Assembly (NCBI GenBank): GCA_023634235.1 | Contig: JAMKCF010000003.1 | Location: 24,026,742-24,090,741 of the forward strand | DNA: 64,000 nucleotides | DNA from: Pisaster brevispinus | Taxonomy: Eukaryota > Echinodermata > Asteroidea > Forcipulatida > Asteriidae | Direction of reading: 5' to 3' | Shown here: positions 45,001 through 56,799 of the stretch, piece by piece | Numbering within the stretch: position 1 is the first letter of the stretch | How the letters are laid out: each line of letters opens with the position of its first letter | The notes under the pieces: generated by a model | What the model was told of the DNA's origin: nothing | What the model saw: only the letters and a program-made list of their open reading frames with translations | Database searches by the model: none | Translations under genes and position numbers: made by a program

Positions 45001-45638
45001 GTCGATGTTCCGTCCCAACTTGACAATTGTCCCAACTATAGTTGGGACTGGTCCCAACTTGAGTGTTAAAGTTGGGACGTCCCAACTATAGTTGGGATCA
45101 CCCATAGAGTTCAACAGGACACCGTGCACGGCCGTGATCAATCATGGGTCGTGATGCGATCGGCGTTAATTAACAAGATTCTTTATTTCAAACCCGGGTC
45201 TCGGCTCTGTACAAACTCATGTCCAAACTGGTTTGGAATGATAGTATATCGCTCACAATGGACCGCTAACTCAGTGTAAATAGTGTTTTAGAGGGTTCTA
45301 ACAGCGGACAGCTCAGGCTACCAGCAGCCTCATGCTGAGTGCTGCCGGGTGACGCTTTCTTTTCTACCTCTATGGTCTCTCAGTAGGCCTACGCATTTTA
45401 GTTTCCCTTCTCTCCGAAAAACAAAATCCTAATTAATCTCAAATAATCTCAAGGGAAAGTGGTCTTAAAAACTTCATACTATGATACTTACTACTATTAT
45501 GTTTTTAGTTTATTCGTGGGGTGCTTTGTGTTCACTGTGATCCCAACTACAGTTGGGACGCCCCAACTTTAACACTCAAGTTGGGACCAGTCCCAACTAT
45601 AGTTGGGACGATCATCAAGTTGGGACGGAACATCGACA
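45001..45638. mobile_element. 638-bp MITE with about 100-bp inverted ends
   Basis: 45001-45103 and 45537-45638 are inverted copies: gtcgatgttccgtcccaact, tcccaactatagttgggac, ggtcccaacttgagtgttaa. The ends are themselves built from small cccaacta/tagttggg palindromes. It splits the piggyBac pseudogene between its N-terminal and central parts. The inner 430 bp has no coding signal. Confidence 0.85.
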
Positions 45639-46740
45639 ACACCAATGAGTATGGTGCTTCAAAGCGAGGGCGGCAGTGAAAGGACGTCGTCATGATGGAG
45701 CTTCGATCAACCATCGGCCCCCTGCTGATTTATCTCGGCCTTACCAAGTCCGGACACGAGAGGGCCCGCTGCTTCTTGAGGGAAGTTTTTTCTTTATAGA
45801 CCCACCTGTCAAGCAACGATGTCCGGGACAAGGTTCCAGGACATTCTCACAATGATGCGGTTCGATGACAGGGGTACACTGGAGGAACGGCGATTGGTCG
45901 ATAAGTTTGCACCAATCAGAGAGATTTTTGAGATGTTTACTGATTCATGTCGCCGGTATTACAGCCCGGGTGAATGTCTCACTATTGACGAGCAACTTGT
46001 CGCATTTCGTGGGAGATGCCCTTGGCAATAATATGCCCAGTAAACCCGCCAAGTACGGATTTAAATGCTGGGTATGCGTGGACAGTATATTAGCACCCAG
46101 TATGTTTGTAACATGCAGCCATACATTGGGAAGGAGACAGACGAGAAACTGAACTTGGTGCCCGTGTCGTCAAAGACATGGTGCGGCCCTACTTTGGAAG
46201 TGGACGAAACGTCACTTGTGACAATTTCTAATATAGTAAGGGTCTGACAATCGTGGGAACCGTGACGGGAAACAATCGTAGTAAGTCCCGAAGGATATGC
46301 GTAAAGAGAACACAAAACGCAAGGCGGCGGGTTCGTTACGGTTCATGTTTACGGACAACATGAAACTTTTTTCTTACGTGCCCAATTAATTAAAAAAGAA
46401 CAGAAATGTGACCATACTGTCCACCGTGACAATGTCTTTCAAGAAGCTTCAGTGAAGCCAGAGATCATACATTAGTATAACTCCACAAAGTCTGGCGTGG
46501 GTACGGTCGACCAATGTACAGTGTGTATACAACTACTCCAGAAAGACCAAGCGTTGGCCGCCGGTTGGTGATGTTCTTCAACTAATAATAATTGATAAAC
46601 CTTTCAGCCATCAACGCCTATGTCCTCTGGCTTCAGCTGAACCCCGGATGGCACCAAGCGGAGAGCAGTCGTGGTCAAACAGCTGTGGCTCTGGCTAATA
46701 AACACTTTCGTACTACGTACCACTGCTGTTGATGATCACA

Positions 46741-48240
46741 TTATGAATGATACAAAATTTGCGATCTGCAAAAAGGCCGGCAAATGTTTTATTAAACTAA
46801 CTAAGCTTGTCCCACTGACCAAACTTCTTGTCCTAACTTTAATCACATAAAGCAAATTTTAATGTGAAAAATATTGTTTGGTAAACTCAGCTTCATTTGA
46901 AGTTCATCTAGGCCGGTTCTGTAAACCTATTTATTCTTGTGTGGCATAAAACAATTAGGCCTCTTTGCACATAAAGTAAGGAAACCTACATCCTGTTTTT
47001 ACAACTACAGAATTAGCGGACGTGTGATCATTTTGCACCCAAGCCTCGAGACAGCATTCGGCAGAATCTTAAACCCTTAATTGCGTTTACCCCCCCCCCC
47101 GACTCTACGCAACTGCTTGGTAGGACCAATTGTTCATACCACACCATCTAAGGTTAATTTAAAAATATTTTCTGTGCATTTCCCAACAATTTCTACATTT
47201 AAGTGACCTCTTTACATGCCCAGCTATTGTCTAGAACTATTTGAGTCCTTTAGTTACCCAGTAATTGATGTTCCCCCCTAATTAGCTAAAATCTAATTAT
47301 CTAAGCAATGCCCCAACTTTACCCCGACGAGCGAAAGGGCCAATATTTACTACCACACAATCCAACTATATTTCAAAATTATGTGCATTTTCCAACAATT
47401 TTTTTTGTCTAAGTGACTTAATTCTAAGTCATCTAAATGACTTCTTTACACACTCAGCTAATGTCTAGGATTGTTTGAATCCTTTAGCTACCCAGTAATT
47501 GTTGTATTTATCTAATTATCTAAGCATTGTCCCCCAACAAGCCAATATTTACTACCACACCATCCAATATATATTTTGAAAAAATTCTGTAAAAAAAAGA
47601 TATCTTCCCCCCTCCACTTATATAAACATTATGTGACATCACTGAATTTGACTCCCCCAGGTCATTAAACTTTGTAGATATGGCCTAATTAATAATTGTG
47701 TGGTACCATTAATTGGCCCTTTCCCTCCTTTAAGGGTTTTAAGCTTCGAAATAATTTCTTCAGTTTTTGCTGATCGTTTGTGAGCTTTTCTGTATCATAT
47801 TTTCGAACTAGCTAACTCTGGCTCTTGAGACCCCCCCCACCCCCAAAAAAAAAAACCAAACAAAACAAAAACAAAACAAAAAACACCCTAAAACAGAAGG
47901 TTGCACCACACTAAATAAACTCCCATAGTAACCAACGCTAAATGCTAAAATAATCAGCCTCTCGAAAACCAATCAGATATAGTTTCGAAACCACCCCCCC
48001 CCCCACCGAAACTTTGCTTTTTCCCGAACCGACTCGCTGTCAGTTTTCACCAGGCACTCCTCCAACTCACAAGCCAAATAGGACCAACTTTACTAAACTT
48101 ATCAAATCTCCCCAAAAGTTAAAACACAAACACCCCAGGTTGTGATAGGTTCTTACCATTACACATTCTATAAACTGCATGACTCCAAAAACGTTATAAT
48201 TAAAAAGATTTTGTGGGTACACAAATTATGATAATTAGCT
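46741..48240. other. Non-genic; degenerate tandem of about 230 bp and C-runs
   Basis: Two diverged units (about 47091-47328 and 47329-47570) share ctaagtgac, ctctttaca, cagcta-tgtctag, tgaatcctttagctacccag and ctaattatctaagca. Several C-runs of 8-12 bases occur. No gene was seen. Confidence 0.5.
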
Positions 48241-48496
48241 TTGCGCATGAATTCTGGCCTGTTTAGTGTGGTGCGCCTTGAAGAAGGAAACAGCCCCCTC
48301 TACTGCTCAATGCCGGCGTTCACTACGCCAGGCTGATGCCCAATCATAAGCACGCCAACATCAACTTTCAATTGCGGTCGTTAGAAAGGGTACCAAACAC
48401 ACTGACAAGTGGTTCGATCAAGTGAATTTACATTTTGCAGCGCGGTGCGAACGCCCGTAAAAAAGATGTTCTGTCAATTTTGACACATCTTTTACA

Positions 48497-48529
48497 ATGG
48501 ATTGTCAACTTCTTCGACCGTTAAACAAG
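48497..48529 (+). CDS. Possible first coding exon of an unidentified gene
   Basis: An ATG at 48497 opens MDCQLLRPLNK directly into a good donor (aacaag then GTATGA). Upstream (about 48290-48490) is locally richer in G+C and CpG, with a CCAAT motif (gcccaatcataag), as a promoter/5' UTR might be. No downstream exon in the window could be linked, so the gene would continue through a very long intron or beyond. This is a weak call based on signals only. Confidence 0.25.
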
Positions 48530-50999
48530 GTATGATTTATTTTCTTTTTCATGTCAAGTAAAGCAAGATACTCAATGTAGTTATTGTTTATGATCAATTA
48601 ACAATTTATGGTTGGAGCGTAGCTGCAGCCACTGGCCAGGGCAGGGCCAGTGCCAGGCCCAGGCTTCTTACTATTTATAGTATAAATGTGCCGAGGTACA
48701 CAATACAACATCCAAGACGCCCCCCTCCTTTTTTTGTGATCATTAAATGGAAAAATTTCCGCATTCAGCCACCAGCTTTTTGGCGTTTAAAAAAAGTTTT
48801 TTTCAATTTTTTTTTCTCCAGTTCATACCTGAGGATGTGTTCTATCGATTCGGTGAATCTTGAAAACGTAAAAAAAATAGTTTTCATAGGGGATCGGTTT
48901 AAAAACTAGGGATATTTGGTTAAATCCTCAAATTTTGGCGGAAAAAAACCCCCGCTTTTTCCCACACTGTCTTCTTCTCTCCTGTCTCCTCACTCACCCA
49001 GTCTCCATGTTGTCCCTCCATGTTTCTACCTGTATCTTATCTACTGGAAGGAATGAACGTTTAATCAGATAATGCAATGTACTTACGGAGATTCGAACCT
49101 GTAACAAGAGAGAGAACAATTTATTAAGAAAGCATAGCCTGTACCACACGGCTATGAGGCATTGACACCAGAACGGTTTGTTTGTCGTACATGTTTCTCC
49201 CAATACCTGGTTCACCAAAGGTCATAATGAATATGTAGTTTTTATGAATATTAAAATAAGCTGGGTTTGTCCAATGGCTTGCATAAACTGAATATTCATA
49301 AATTTGTTTTGGATTATTCCATTAGTACAAGCCCTAGGTAAGTTCAACGCGTGCTTTGTTGGTTGTTCTAATTTCCCTCCTAAATATCATCTTCGATTAT
49401 TACCCATTCCACAAATCAAAAAGTCCTAGCGAACTGTCCAATGCGCATGAACGATGACCGACTGATTGGAGTATTGCACAACTTACACAGACACACACAC
49501 AGCAGGAAAACGAAACAACATGGCGTTTGTTTTCATCTCACTGCAAGACGAAGCCTTGCCATTTTGGGACACCTTTTTAAGCCTTTAGAATTGTTAAATT
49601 CTGCCTGTTTTCTGGCTGTACATGTTCGGTAAACCCTCCTTGATAGGTAAGAATATAATTTAGTGAAAAAAAACCAGAACTTAGGGAGATAAATTGGTGG
49701 CGAGCAGCGGAAAGTTTGCCCATTAAATTTGTGTAACTAAACTACGAAATCATGGTCTGTGTTTTAAGGATAACGCCCAACACAAATGCCTGAGCGCATT
49801 GTGTACTGCCTTACTTAACTAGGGAGTTCAGTGCCATTTGCATGTTTTTTTCATCAAACGATCAAACCTAGTCTCTAAAACAGAGACAAACAGTGTACAT
49901 GTAATGTACAAAAATGTTATGTACCATGGACGATGGTCGGATCATTGCCCATGGGCGTTTGGGAGGGAGTGGGTTTGACTGAAATAGTGATGATAGATGA
50001 CTGGGGAAGAAGATGAAAACCAAACTTTTTAATTTTATGCAGTTCACAAAGATGGTGAAAATACTTTATAGCTCATTTTCACTTTTTCACTCAAAAATTA
50101 CCCAAAACAATGCTTGATTGAGTAAGTTAAGTAAGAAAAGATACTATATTAATTTTTTTGTCAAACTGCGTGAACAAGTGGCAGTCGGATTTTGCATAGT
50201 TCAAGACTACTAACACAGTAAAATACGTTGCATGGAATTTTCTGTTATAAACTTTTTTCCATAAATGAAGTGCTGGTGTTTAGTCGGAATTCTGAAGCAT
50301 TAATTTCGAGCTGTGTTAGCCTTTACAGTCCAAAAATTGTTGTGAGTTACATAATATTCCTTTTAAAATTTGGTTTTATCCCAAAGTGCCAGCCATGTTG
50401 CCCTCAACCCTAGGTACGATCAAAAATGTCCATTTTATTTGACATTTACATGTGTAAAGATTCATTTTACAGTAATATTATACACTACAGTAAAACGACT
50501 TTTTAAATGTTGAATAAAATAGATAATGATAGGTAGGCCTAACTTGAAAGTTACAATTAAAAAAGAAGAAGAAAAGATTATGACTTATAACTTAGAATGA
50601 GAAGATTGTGAGTTTTATTATGGCCTTAAATCCGTGGGTACCTTTGTTACATATGTAAAATTTTAAAAACTGAAGAGTATAATCTTTTGAAATTTAAGAC
50701 AATTTGTTTCTGAGAGTGACCGGATGTAATGCATATATTTCATTGGGAGATATAAAGTGGTTTCTTTCCCTTTCTATCACATCTGTGGACCCGGTTTGAA
50801 TCCAACCTTTGGCAAGAGCTGTTGTGCCCACCCCCCTTTTGCACAGATTTAAATGTTCTTTCCACATCAACGAATGTAAAACTTAACATTTCTTGTTCCT
50901 CATTGCCCCAATCATGCCAATACAGTTATTCATCCTATTGTTTGTGCCTACGTTGTTGGTTGTGAAATCAAGTAAAATAAAAGATAAACTAGGCTTATT
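48530..50999. other. Non-genic or intronic, no supported gene
   Basis: ORFs at 48688-48909, 49441-49632 and 50228-50413 show no known motif. A CpG-richer patch at about 49430-49580 with an ATG in acaacatggcg could be a promoter region, but nothing confirms it. Confidence 0.45.
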
Positions 51000-51730
51000 G
51001 AGTTTTTGTGACATCACAAAAACAAGGTGTTCATGAGATATGCCATCAATGATGAAAATGGTGACAACATTTCACCTTATCAACCCTATGTGTGGTTCAG
51101 GAGTAAGATTTTTTCCAATTTAAAACTTCAACTTCTGGTTTGAACAGGAAGTCAAGGTCAAATGAGGTCACACGCTGTGTAATGGCTTTTAAGTCTTTGG
51201 AGCCAATTTTCAAATATCACATGGACTATCATTATTTGGGTGTGCAATACGCAATGAAACAGCGAGCGATGCCAAATGTAATCGCACATGTAGCTGTACA
51301 TTGACTTACTCAATACATGTACGTCTTACATGTCTTAAGCTACCAGACGAGAGATCAGACTTTTTGCAATTTTTCAACTTCAGGTTTGAACCGGAAGTTA
51401 AGGTCAAATGGGGTCACATTTGTTGATCTTTTATTGACCTGTCCGATGATATGTAGATTATCCAAATCCAACGTGTGGTTCATGAGTTATGGTCTTTTTA
51501 AAATATTAAACTTTGATTTAATTCAATACCCGATGACGTCATCATGACATCATCAGGTTTGTGTGGTCTTGATAATAATGAGTTTCAATTGTCTGGTGAG
51601 TTTCAATGTTCAATTCAATTTCAATCTTGACTTATGACCAAAAATGATTTTTTTTTAACGAAAAAACACAAAGGCAGACTTTGACCTTTCAGTACCGGAA
51701 GTAAAGGTCATACGATTTTGGCGTAAACTT
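51000..51730 (+). repeat. Diverged tandem repeat with AGGTCA-type direct repeats
   Basis: Units of about 245 bp share acttcaggtttgaaccgg, aagtcaaggtcaaatg and gggtcaca. Each of the first two carries two AGGTCA-like half-sites spaced by 4 (51155-51170 and 51401-51416). The third, near 51690-51725, has only ggaagtaaaggtcata. Confidence 0.55.
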
Positions 51731-53265
51731 GAAACATTCCAGTATAACGTGCACATAATTTATCCCATAGAAGTGCCCTTTATTAATGCAAAACTGCCTT
51801 GCCCTTAACGGAACGACGAAGTACCAGGCCAGGGTGTATATTACAGTCAATTATAGTGCACAACTCAAGCCACTGCGCATTGCCCAAAAACTGCTTGACA
51901 TTTCCCATTAACGCACTGCAATTTCAATATCCCATTACCACAGTGAGTCATCAAGAGCCTTGATGGTGTAGTGCTGACTGTGCACACTCTGCTCGTACGA
52001 GGAGAAAACGTCAATCATGCATTGATGTCATTATTGATGGTCTGTGCGCTGACATTAAATCAGTTATTTTTTACCCTTGTTAGGTAAACCGTTTATTTTC
52101 GGTGTTAAAAACGGTTGCATTGGGTTTAGGAAACAGTGGTTTGTCTGTTAGATTTAATATTTAGTGAGTCATGTTTTCACACACTCAATAAATGATGGTT
52201 TTCATATTATGTAGTTGTGGTTATGACAACTATATTTTTTCCTTGAATATCGTTGCTCAGTTAAAACCTTTTAATATAATATACATTGGCTACTTTATAG
52301 ATTATGTTTTTTGAAATTGCTTAAATTAAAAATCATATGTGAGTAATGTATGTGCAATGTTCACAGTCAAGAATTAAATAACAAGTTTGTCTTTTTTGAA
52401 AATTTAAAAAAATAAAATAAATAACAATTCTTTTGAAATGAGAAGACAGCTCTTAACAAAATTTTAATGATTTATATTTAAGGTGGTACACCTGTACAGT
52501 AGCCTACATGTCTGCACTTATTCTTAATTTGCTTTGAATTATTTCTTTGAAATTCCATTTACCAAGCCATAAGTTGTTTAAAATGAAATTCTTAATTTTG
52601 TACACGCCATCCATCAGTAGTGCGTTGAGGTGCGTCACGTTCATGCTGTGATCCATCCATGAGGTCGTCCTTATTAAACAAAAAAGTGCACATTTTCTTA
52701 GTACAGCAAGGTAAACTACACTGCATGCCCTGACCTTTATCCAGTGACTGGCCAGCAGGACAAGTTGGCTTTTCATTTCACTAGTCCGTCAGCTTTTTCA
52801 CTAGTTCAGATTTGAGCAAGTTTGGGTGCTAACCTTTTAGTCAATTTGCCATTAAATCACGCACGCCTGGTTTGTGGTTCACTCTAACACTACAGGTTTA
52901 GTCGATTGATTCGTCAACTATGGCAACCCAACAAGGCGATGACACAGAAAAAATTATTTGGCTCATAAAAATATAACTTGCAGAGTATAGTGCAATTGTA
53001 GTAATTATCTTAAAATTTGACATATTTTATTGGCAAAAACCAACCAGTTATGGTCAAACCAACTTTTTGTGTTATTGCAAAAGTTTACAAAACTTTTTCT
53101 GTCACATAACCAATCCGCCATCTTGACAAAATGACCTGACTTTGTTAGTTGACTAGAGAAACGGTGCTCCGGTACTAGGTTGATCCAGTTGGACTAGCTA
53201 AATACATGTAGTTGAATCATAAAACAGCGTTCAAGTGACATCTACTACACATGTAGATTGATTGT
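51731..53265. other. Non-genic, no feature supported
   Basis: AT-rich. The stretch near 52740-52800 is a dispersed sequence that is also the host of the MITE at 27901. The ORF at 52504-52776 has no recognisable domain. Confidence 0.45.
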
Positions 53266-53648
53266 GGTTAAAGGGAACGTATACCTTTGGTTTTTTGAAC
53301 CGTTCGATTGTTTTAATCCTATAAACATGATAAATGTAGATACATGTATATACCATAAAAATAACCTGTGAAAATTTCATTTCAAAAGGTGTTAAAGCGT
53401 TTTTGAGATATCTCCGAAAATCTAGAGCGGTGGTCAATGTCCATGCAGGAAGAATTTAATCCGTAATTAGAATACACAATCTGAGAAACGTGTCTGACAG
53501 TAACATTTCTCAGATTCAAATTTTGGGGGATGGAAATAGATGTCTTTTTCTATTTAACTACATTACTTCGAAGTGAAATGATTCTCAAAATGCTTTATAC
53601 TATCAAAAGCTGCTGTACTTCTAACTAAGTTTTTAATGCCTTTAACGT
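53266..53648. mobile_element. MITE-like dispersed element
   Basis: It starts ggttaaagggaacg and ends atgcctttaacgtt, short inverted ends. The interior has aaggtgttaaagcg and ttttgagatatctccgaaaa, and a ctgagaaa / tttctcag pair. No second copy is in the window, so this is tentative. Confidence 0.4.
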
Positions 53649-54920
53649 TAAGAGCCATAACCAAACATATACCCTATATTATGTATGTTTATTTTCTCTT
53701 CATTTATTTATTTTTTTATAAAAGATTTTTGGTCCAGTAAAATTTTGAGCTACAAGTCCTGCCCCCCCCCCCCCAATTGAGAACCTGCAATCATGAGGAA
53801 TCTGAGGGGTTTAACATTTAATGTTGATGACTGTCAGGTGATTTGGGTCAATATGGCCACTTGGACAAACTAAATACCATGTAGCAATTCATCATTCACT
53901 AGTGTATGGAGCTATAGCCTACAGTAATGCAGAACACCTGTCCGCCAATGTATTGCACAGGTGTCAGACAAATTGTCCTTGGTTGTAGACCTTTCTGAAA
54001 AAGAAAATGATAAGATCAGAGTAGATTCTTGGCATGATGTCACATCCTGCTGATGAGGTGATACTCCTTGATGTATGGTACACAATCACATGGTGTACAT
54101 GTACAGGGTAGAGTCTAAGAGTGTACAACTTGGCAATTACCTAGGTGTCATGGTCACTGATGGTGCGACCATATTGCTTTTCTGCCAGTGCCATACATTC
54201 AAATGTAACCAAACTGAGGCTGGATGGGAAAAGTAGTCTGGTCCCTTTAAATGGAGTGAGAAGGACTGTCATTATCACTGTGTGAACAGGGAACCCAACA
54301 AAGATGGCCACACAACCGGTCGAGGTCTATTGCATACTGACGAACATTTTACATTAGACAAGCAATGTACAAACAGCATTTAGGCCTATACAATGTAATG
54401 TAGTTTTAAAGGATGTGCACAACATTGGTAAGATTGAACGTATGTAAATGCTCACAGTTTATTGAAAACTTCCCTTTAATCATTTGTATGTGTTGGGTGG
54501 CAAGCTTTTTTGTTGGATTTTACATTTTAACTTGCAATCTGACAGTGGTCTGTTTCAGTTGGGAGCATTTTATGTACTTCAACAAATAAATATTTTTTTG
54601 CGTGGGTTTCCTTGAAATAATTTATTGCTTGTTGACCATTTTGCAATGGGATGGGAGAACTGTCATGACTGTATGCAAAGTTGCAAACTTGTGTACCCTT
54701 AGATAAACAGAATGATGTGCATTACACTAAAAATGCTAATGTCCAGTAGACCTTTAATACATAATACAAGCCCAGGGGCCGATTGCAGAAAGAGCCAAGG
54801 TCGCTCTTGATGGTCCTCACTGTATTGGGTATTGCTATGTAAGCAAAGTATGATGTTACAATACTAATCACTATGGCAATATTAACAGTTTGAATCTTAG
54901 TGCCTTGTAAAATCGAGCCA
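53649..54920. other. Non-genic; no supported gene
   Basis: A C-run at about 53761-53774. A possible tiny reverse-transcriptase remnant near 54120-54170 is treated under rejected items. Confidence 0.45.
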
Positions 54921-55109
54921 TGGGCCCAAATTTACATTGCTTGTAAGAGGAAATACTTGCTAAGCACTGGAAAAATATTGCTTAGTACAATGTACTTACA
55001 GGTAACCAGCCAATTGTTGCGACTCGTGCTCTGTAAATGTTTTGCTTTACAAAGAAAATTGCTAATTGTTTTCTGCTTTAAACATAACAGCTTTATGAAA
55101 TTGGACCCT
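54921..55109. mobile_element. gggcccaatttcat MITE, diverged copy
   Basis: Ends tgggcccaaatttacattgc and cagctttatgaaattggacc, interior ttgctaagcactgg and ggtaaccagcca. Confidence 0.65.
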
Positions 55110-55520
55110 GTGGTTTAGTTAAGACTTTCTTGTAATGAATTTATAAGCCCTTTGTAAACATTTAACATCATAAAGAAGAACAACTACCGTCTAGGCATCA
55201 GTTTGCTGCAGAAAATAGGCCCGCCTGACTTAGTATTACACACTCCAATGCAGACACTGTGCGTGTATGCACACGTACTGTACAGGTAGTGAACTGTAAT
55301 GTACATGCATAATTATCTCACTTTTAAAATGAGCATGCATTTGTGAAGACAGTTTTGATGAATCCAAAGCATTGTATGATTGTATTAACCTTATTGAGTC
55401 ATACGTGTAGCTTCTCCGTCCTGGAAATGGGTGTGCAAATTGAATGTAGAAATGGCGTAGCAGAATTAGGGTATAAATCTGTAGACTAACGCAAGTTGTG
55501 CGCTTGGGAACACTTAGACC

Positions 55521-55698
55521 TGGGCCCAATTTCATAGAGCTGATTAAGCAGGAAATATAGCTTAAAACTGTGATGCTAAGCGAAAATAAGCAGGATAATG
55601 TATGTACCAGTCACAATGTTTTTTCTGGTATTCAATCTTTGATGTGCTTTCTTTTTAATGGTTACGTGTAATGTAGCAGCTCTATGAAATTGGGCCCA
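55521..55698. mobile_element. gggcccaatttcat MITE
   Basis: Ends tgggcccaatttcatagagc and gctctatgaaattgggccca, an almost perfect inverted pair. Interior has gctaagcgaaaataagcagg and gtaccagtcacaatg. Confidence 0.8.
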
Positions 55699-55950
55699 AA
55701 TTTAAAGTGTGCCATTTATTTCCTTTACTGCACATTATGTGTGACCTACATTGTACAATGTGTTTCAAAACAGGGTTACAAAATATTTGAATCACTTAAG
55801 ACTTGCAGTCTTGCACAGTCTGTATACTCTTAACTTGGTTTATACACAGTATGACGCTGTTTTCATTTCGACATGGGCTGATGGGTGAGAATTGTAAGAT
55901 TTTTGAAATCTATAAATCCAGGAGATATCCAAAAGGTGATAATTTAGTGG

Positions 55951-56620
55951 CGTGTCGTGGCCGAACGGATAAGAGCACCGAACTCAAGCTCCGGTGTTTC
56001 TGATCGGCGGGGTGTGGGTTCGAGTCTCGGTCTTGACACTTGTGTCCTTTAACCCTAAAGGGCCCAAATCCTTCAATATCCTCATTGCCATAGTGCAGGA
56101 TTAAGAAGGAGTTGGGTTTTTAGAGATCTGCAGCACAGGAGGATTTAGAAGGGTTTGGGCTACAATGAGTTTTTGTTTGGGGAGGATTTAGCAGGACTTG
56201 GGCTATCAGGCTGTTTTTACATACACTGTACATGTACATGTAGGAGGATTTAGAAGGTTTTAGGTCTCATGCAGCTTGGCCAAAATAGGATTCTGAAGGT
56301 TTTGGGCTTTTAGGGGTGGAAATTATAATAAAGCTGACTTTTCTTTTTTGTTTTGCAACTAAATTGTTTTTTGTTAGCTTGGTCAGTAAATCACAAAGTT
56401 GATTTAACTACTGTCACAAAAGGATTTAGAAGGATTTGGGCTAATATGTATATTTACAATAAGGAAAAGGAAATAGAAGGATTTGGGCACTTTAGGTTTA
56501 TGACAACTTTAATCTGAAGGATATTGAAGGATTTGGGCAATATGTTTACCGAAGGGTCTAGTCTGTTAGGGTTAAGCAAGACATTTAACCATTATACATC
56601 CAAGTTTCAGATCTTTTTGT
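55951..56620 (+). mobile_element. tRNA-Leu-derived SINE interrupted by another element
   Basis: The head gtcgtggccgaacggataag, ctcaagctccggtgtttctg, ggtgtgggttcgagtctcgg runs to cttgtgtcctt at 56049. It resumes after 56571 with ttaagcaagacatttaacca. The uninterrupted order (cttgtgtccttaagcaagac) exists at 14120-14140. Confidence 0.75.
56053..56571. mobile_element. 519-bp TTAA-flanked MITE with CCCTAA ends
   Basis: It is flanked by TTAA on both sides (56049-56052 and 56572-56575), begins ccctaaagggcccaaatcct and ends ctgttaggg. The subterminal ccttcaatatcc is mirrored by ggatattgaagg near 56520-56533. The interior holds several gaaggatttgggc-like repeats. TTAA duplications and CCCT-type ends are the signature of piggyBac-superfamily elements. 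It is non-coding. Confidence 0.78.
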
Positions 56621-56799
56621 CGGCATTGTCTCCTCACCGCTAATCTAATGTCCAGCTTGTTCAAGGTGCAAGTGTGTGAGGGCAGAGTCCGAAGAAACAG
56701 GATAAACCAAGTTGGCCGATCGCAAAATTGGTTGATCGCCCTTTAATTGCCCTAATCCTCCTTTGATCGTCTTTGCCGGATCAAGTGTAAACGTGGTGT

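Larger units (their letters stand above)
44480..46740 (+). pseudogene. piggyBac-type transposase pseudogene (DDE_Tnp_1_7)
   Basis: A decayed piggyBac/PGBD transposase spread over three frames. In order: an acidic N-terminus (about 44549-44670: SDFSSDENEEDVSEDEAMSM); a proximal fragment 44790-45000; then, after an inserted MITE, ELRSTIGPLLIYLGLTKSGH (about 45690); MSGTRFQDILTMMRFDDRG and LTIDEQLVAFRGRCP (45819-46031); MPSKPAKYGFKCWVCVDS; VTCDNF (about 46210); KPEII and KSGVGTVDQ (about 46450-46530); and a C-terminal VLWLQLNPGW-like end. The Asp of CVDS and VTCDN match the first two catalytic positions. The first Asp of the usual GVDxxDQ is Gly. Several stops and frameshifts make it non-functional. 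It probably came from a TTAA-specific element whose ends I could not find. Confidence 0.87.

Noticed and set aside
54120..54170. LINE reverse-transcriptase remnant (LGNYLGVMVTDGAT)
   Set aside because: The phrase resembles the YLGV-x-x-TDDG motif near the end of some reverse transcriptases, but it is about 14 residues with no supporting sequence on either side.
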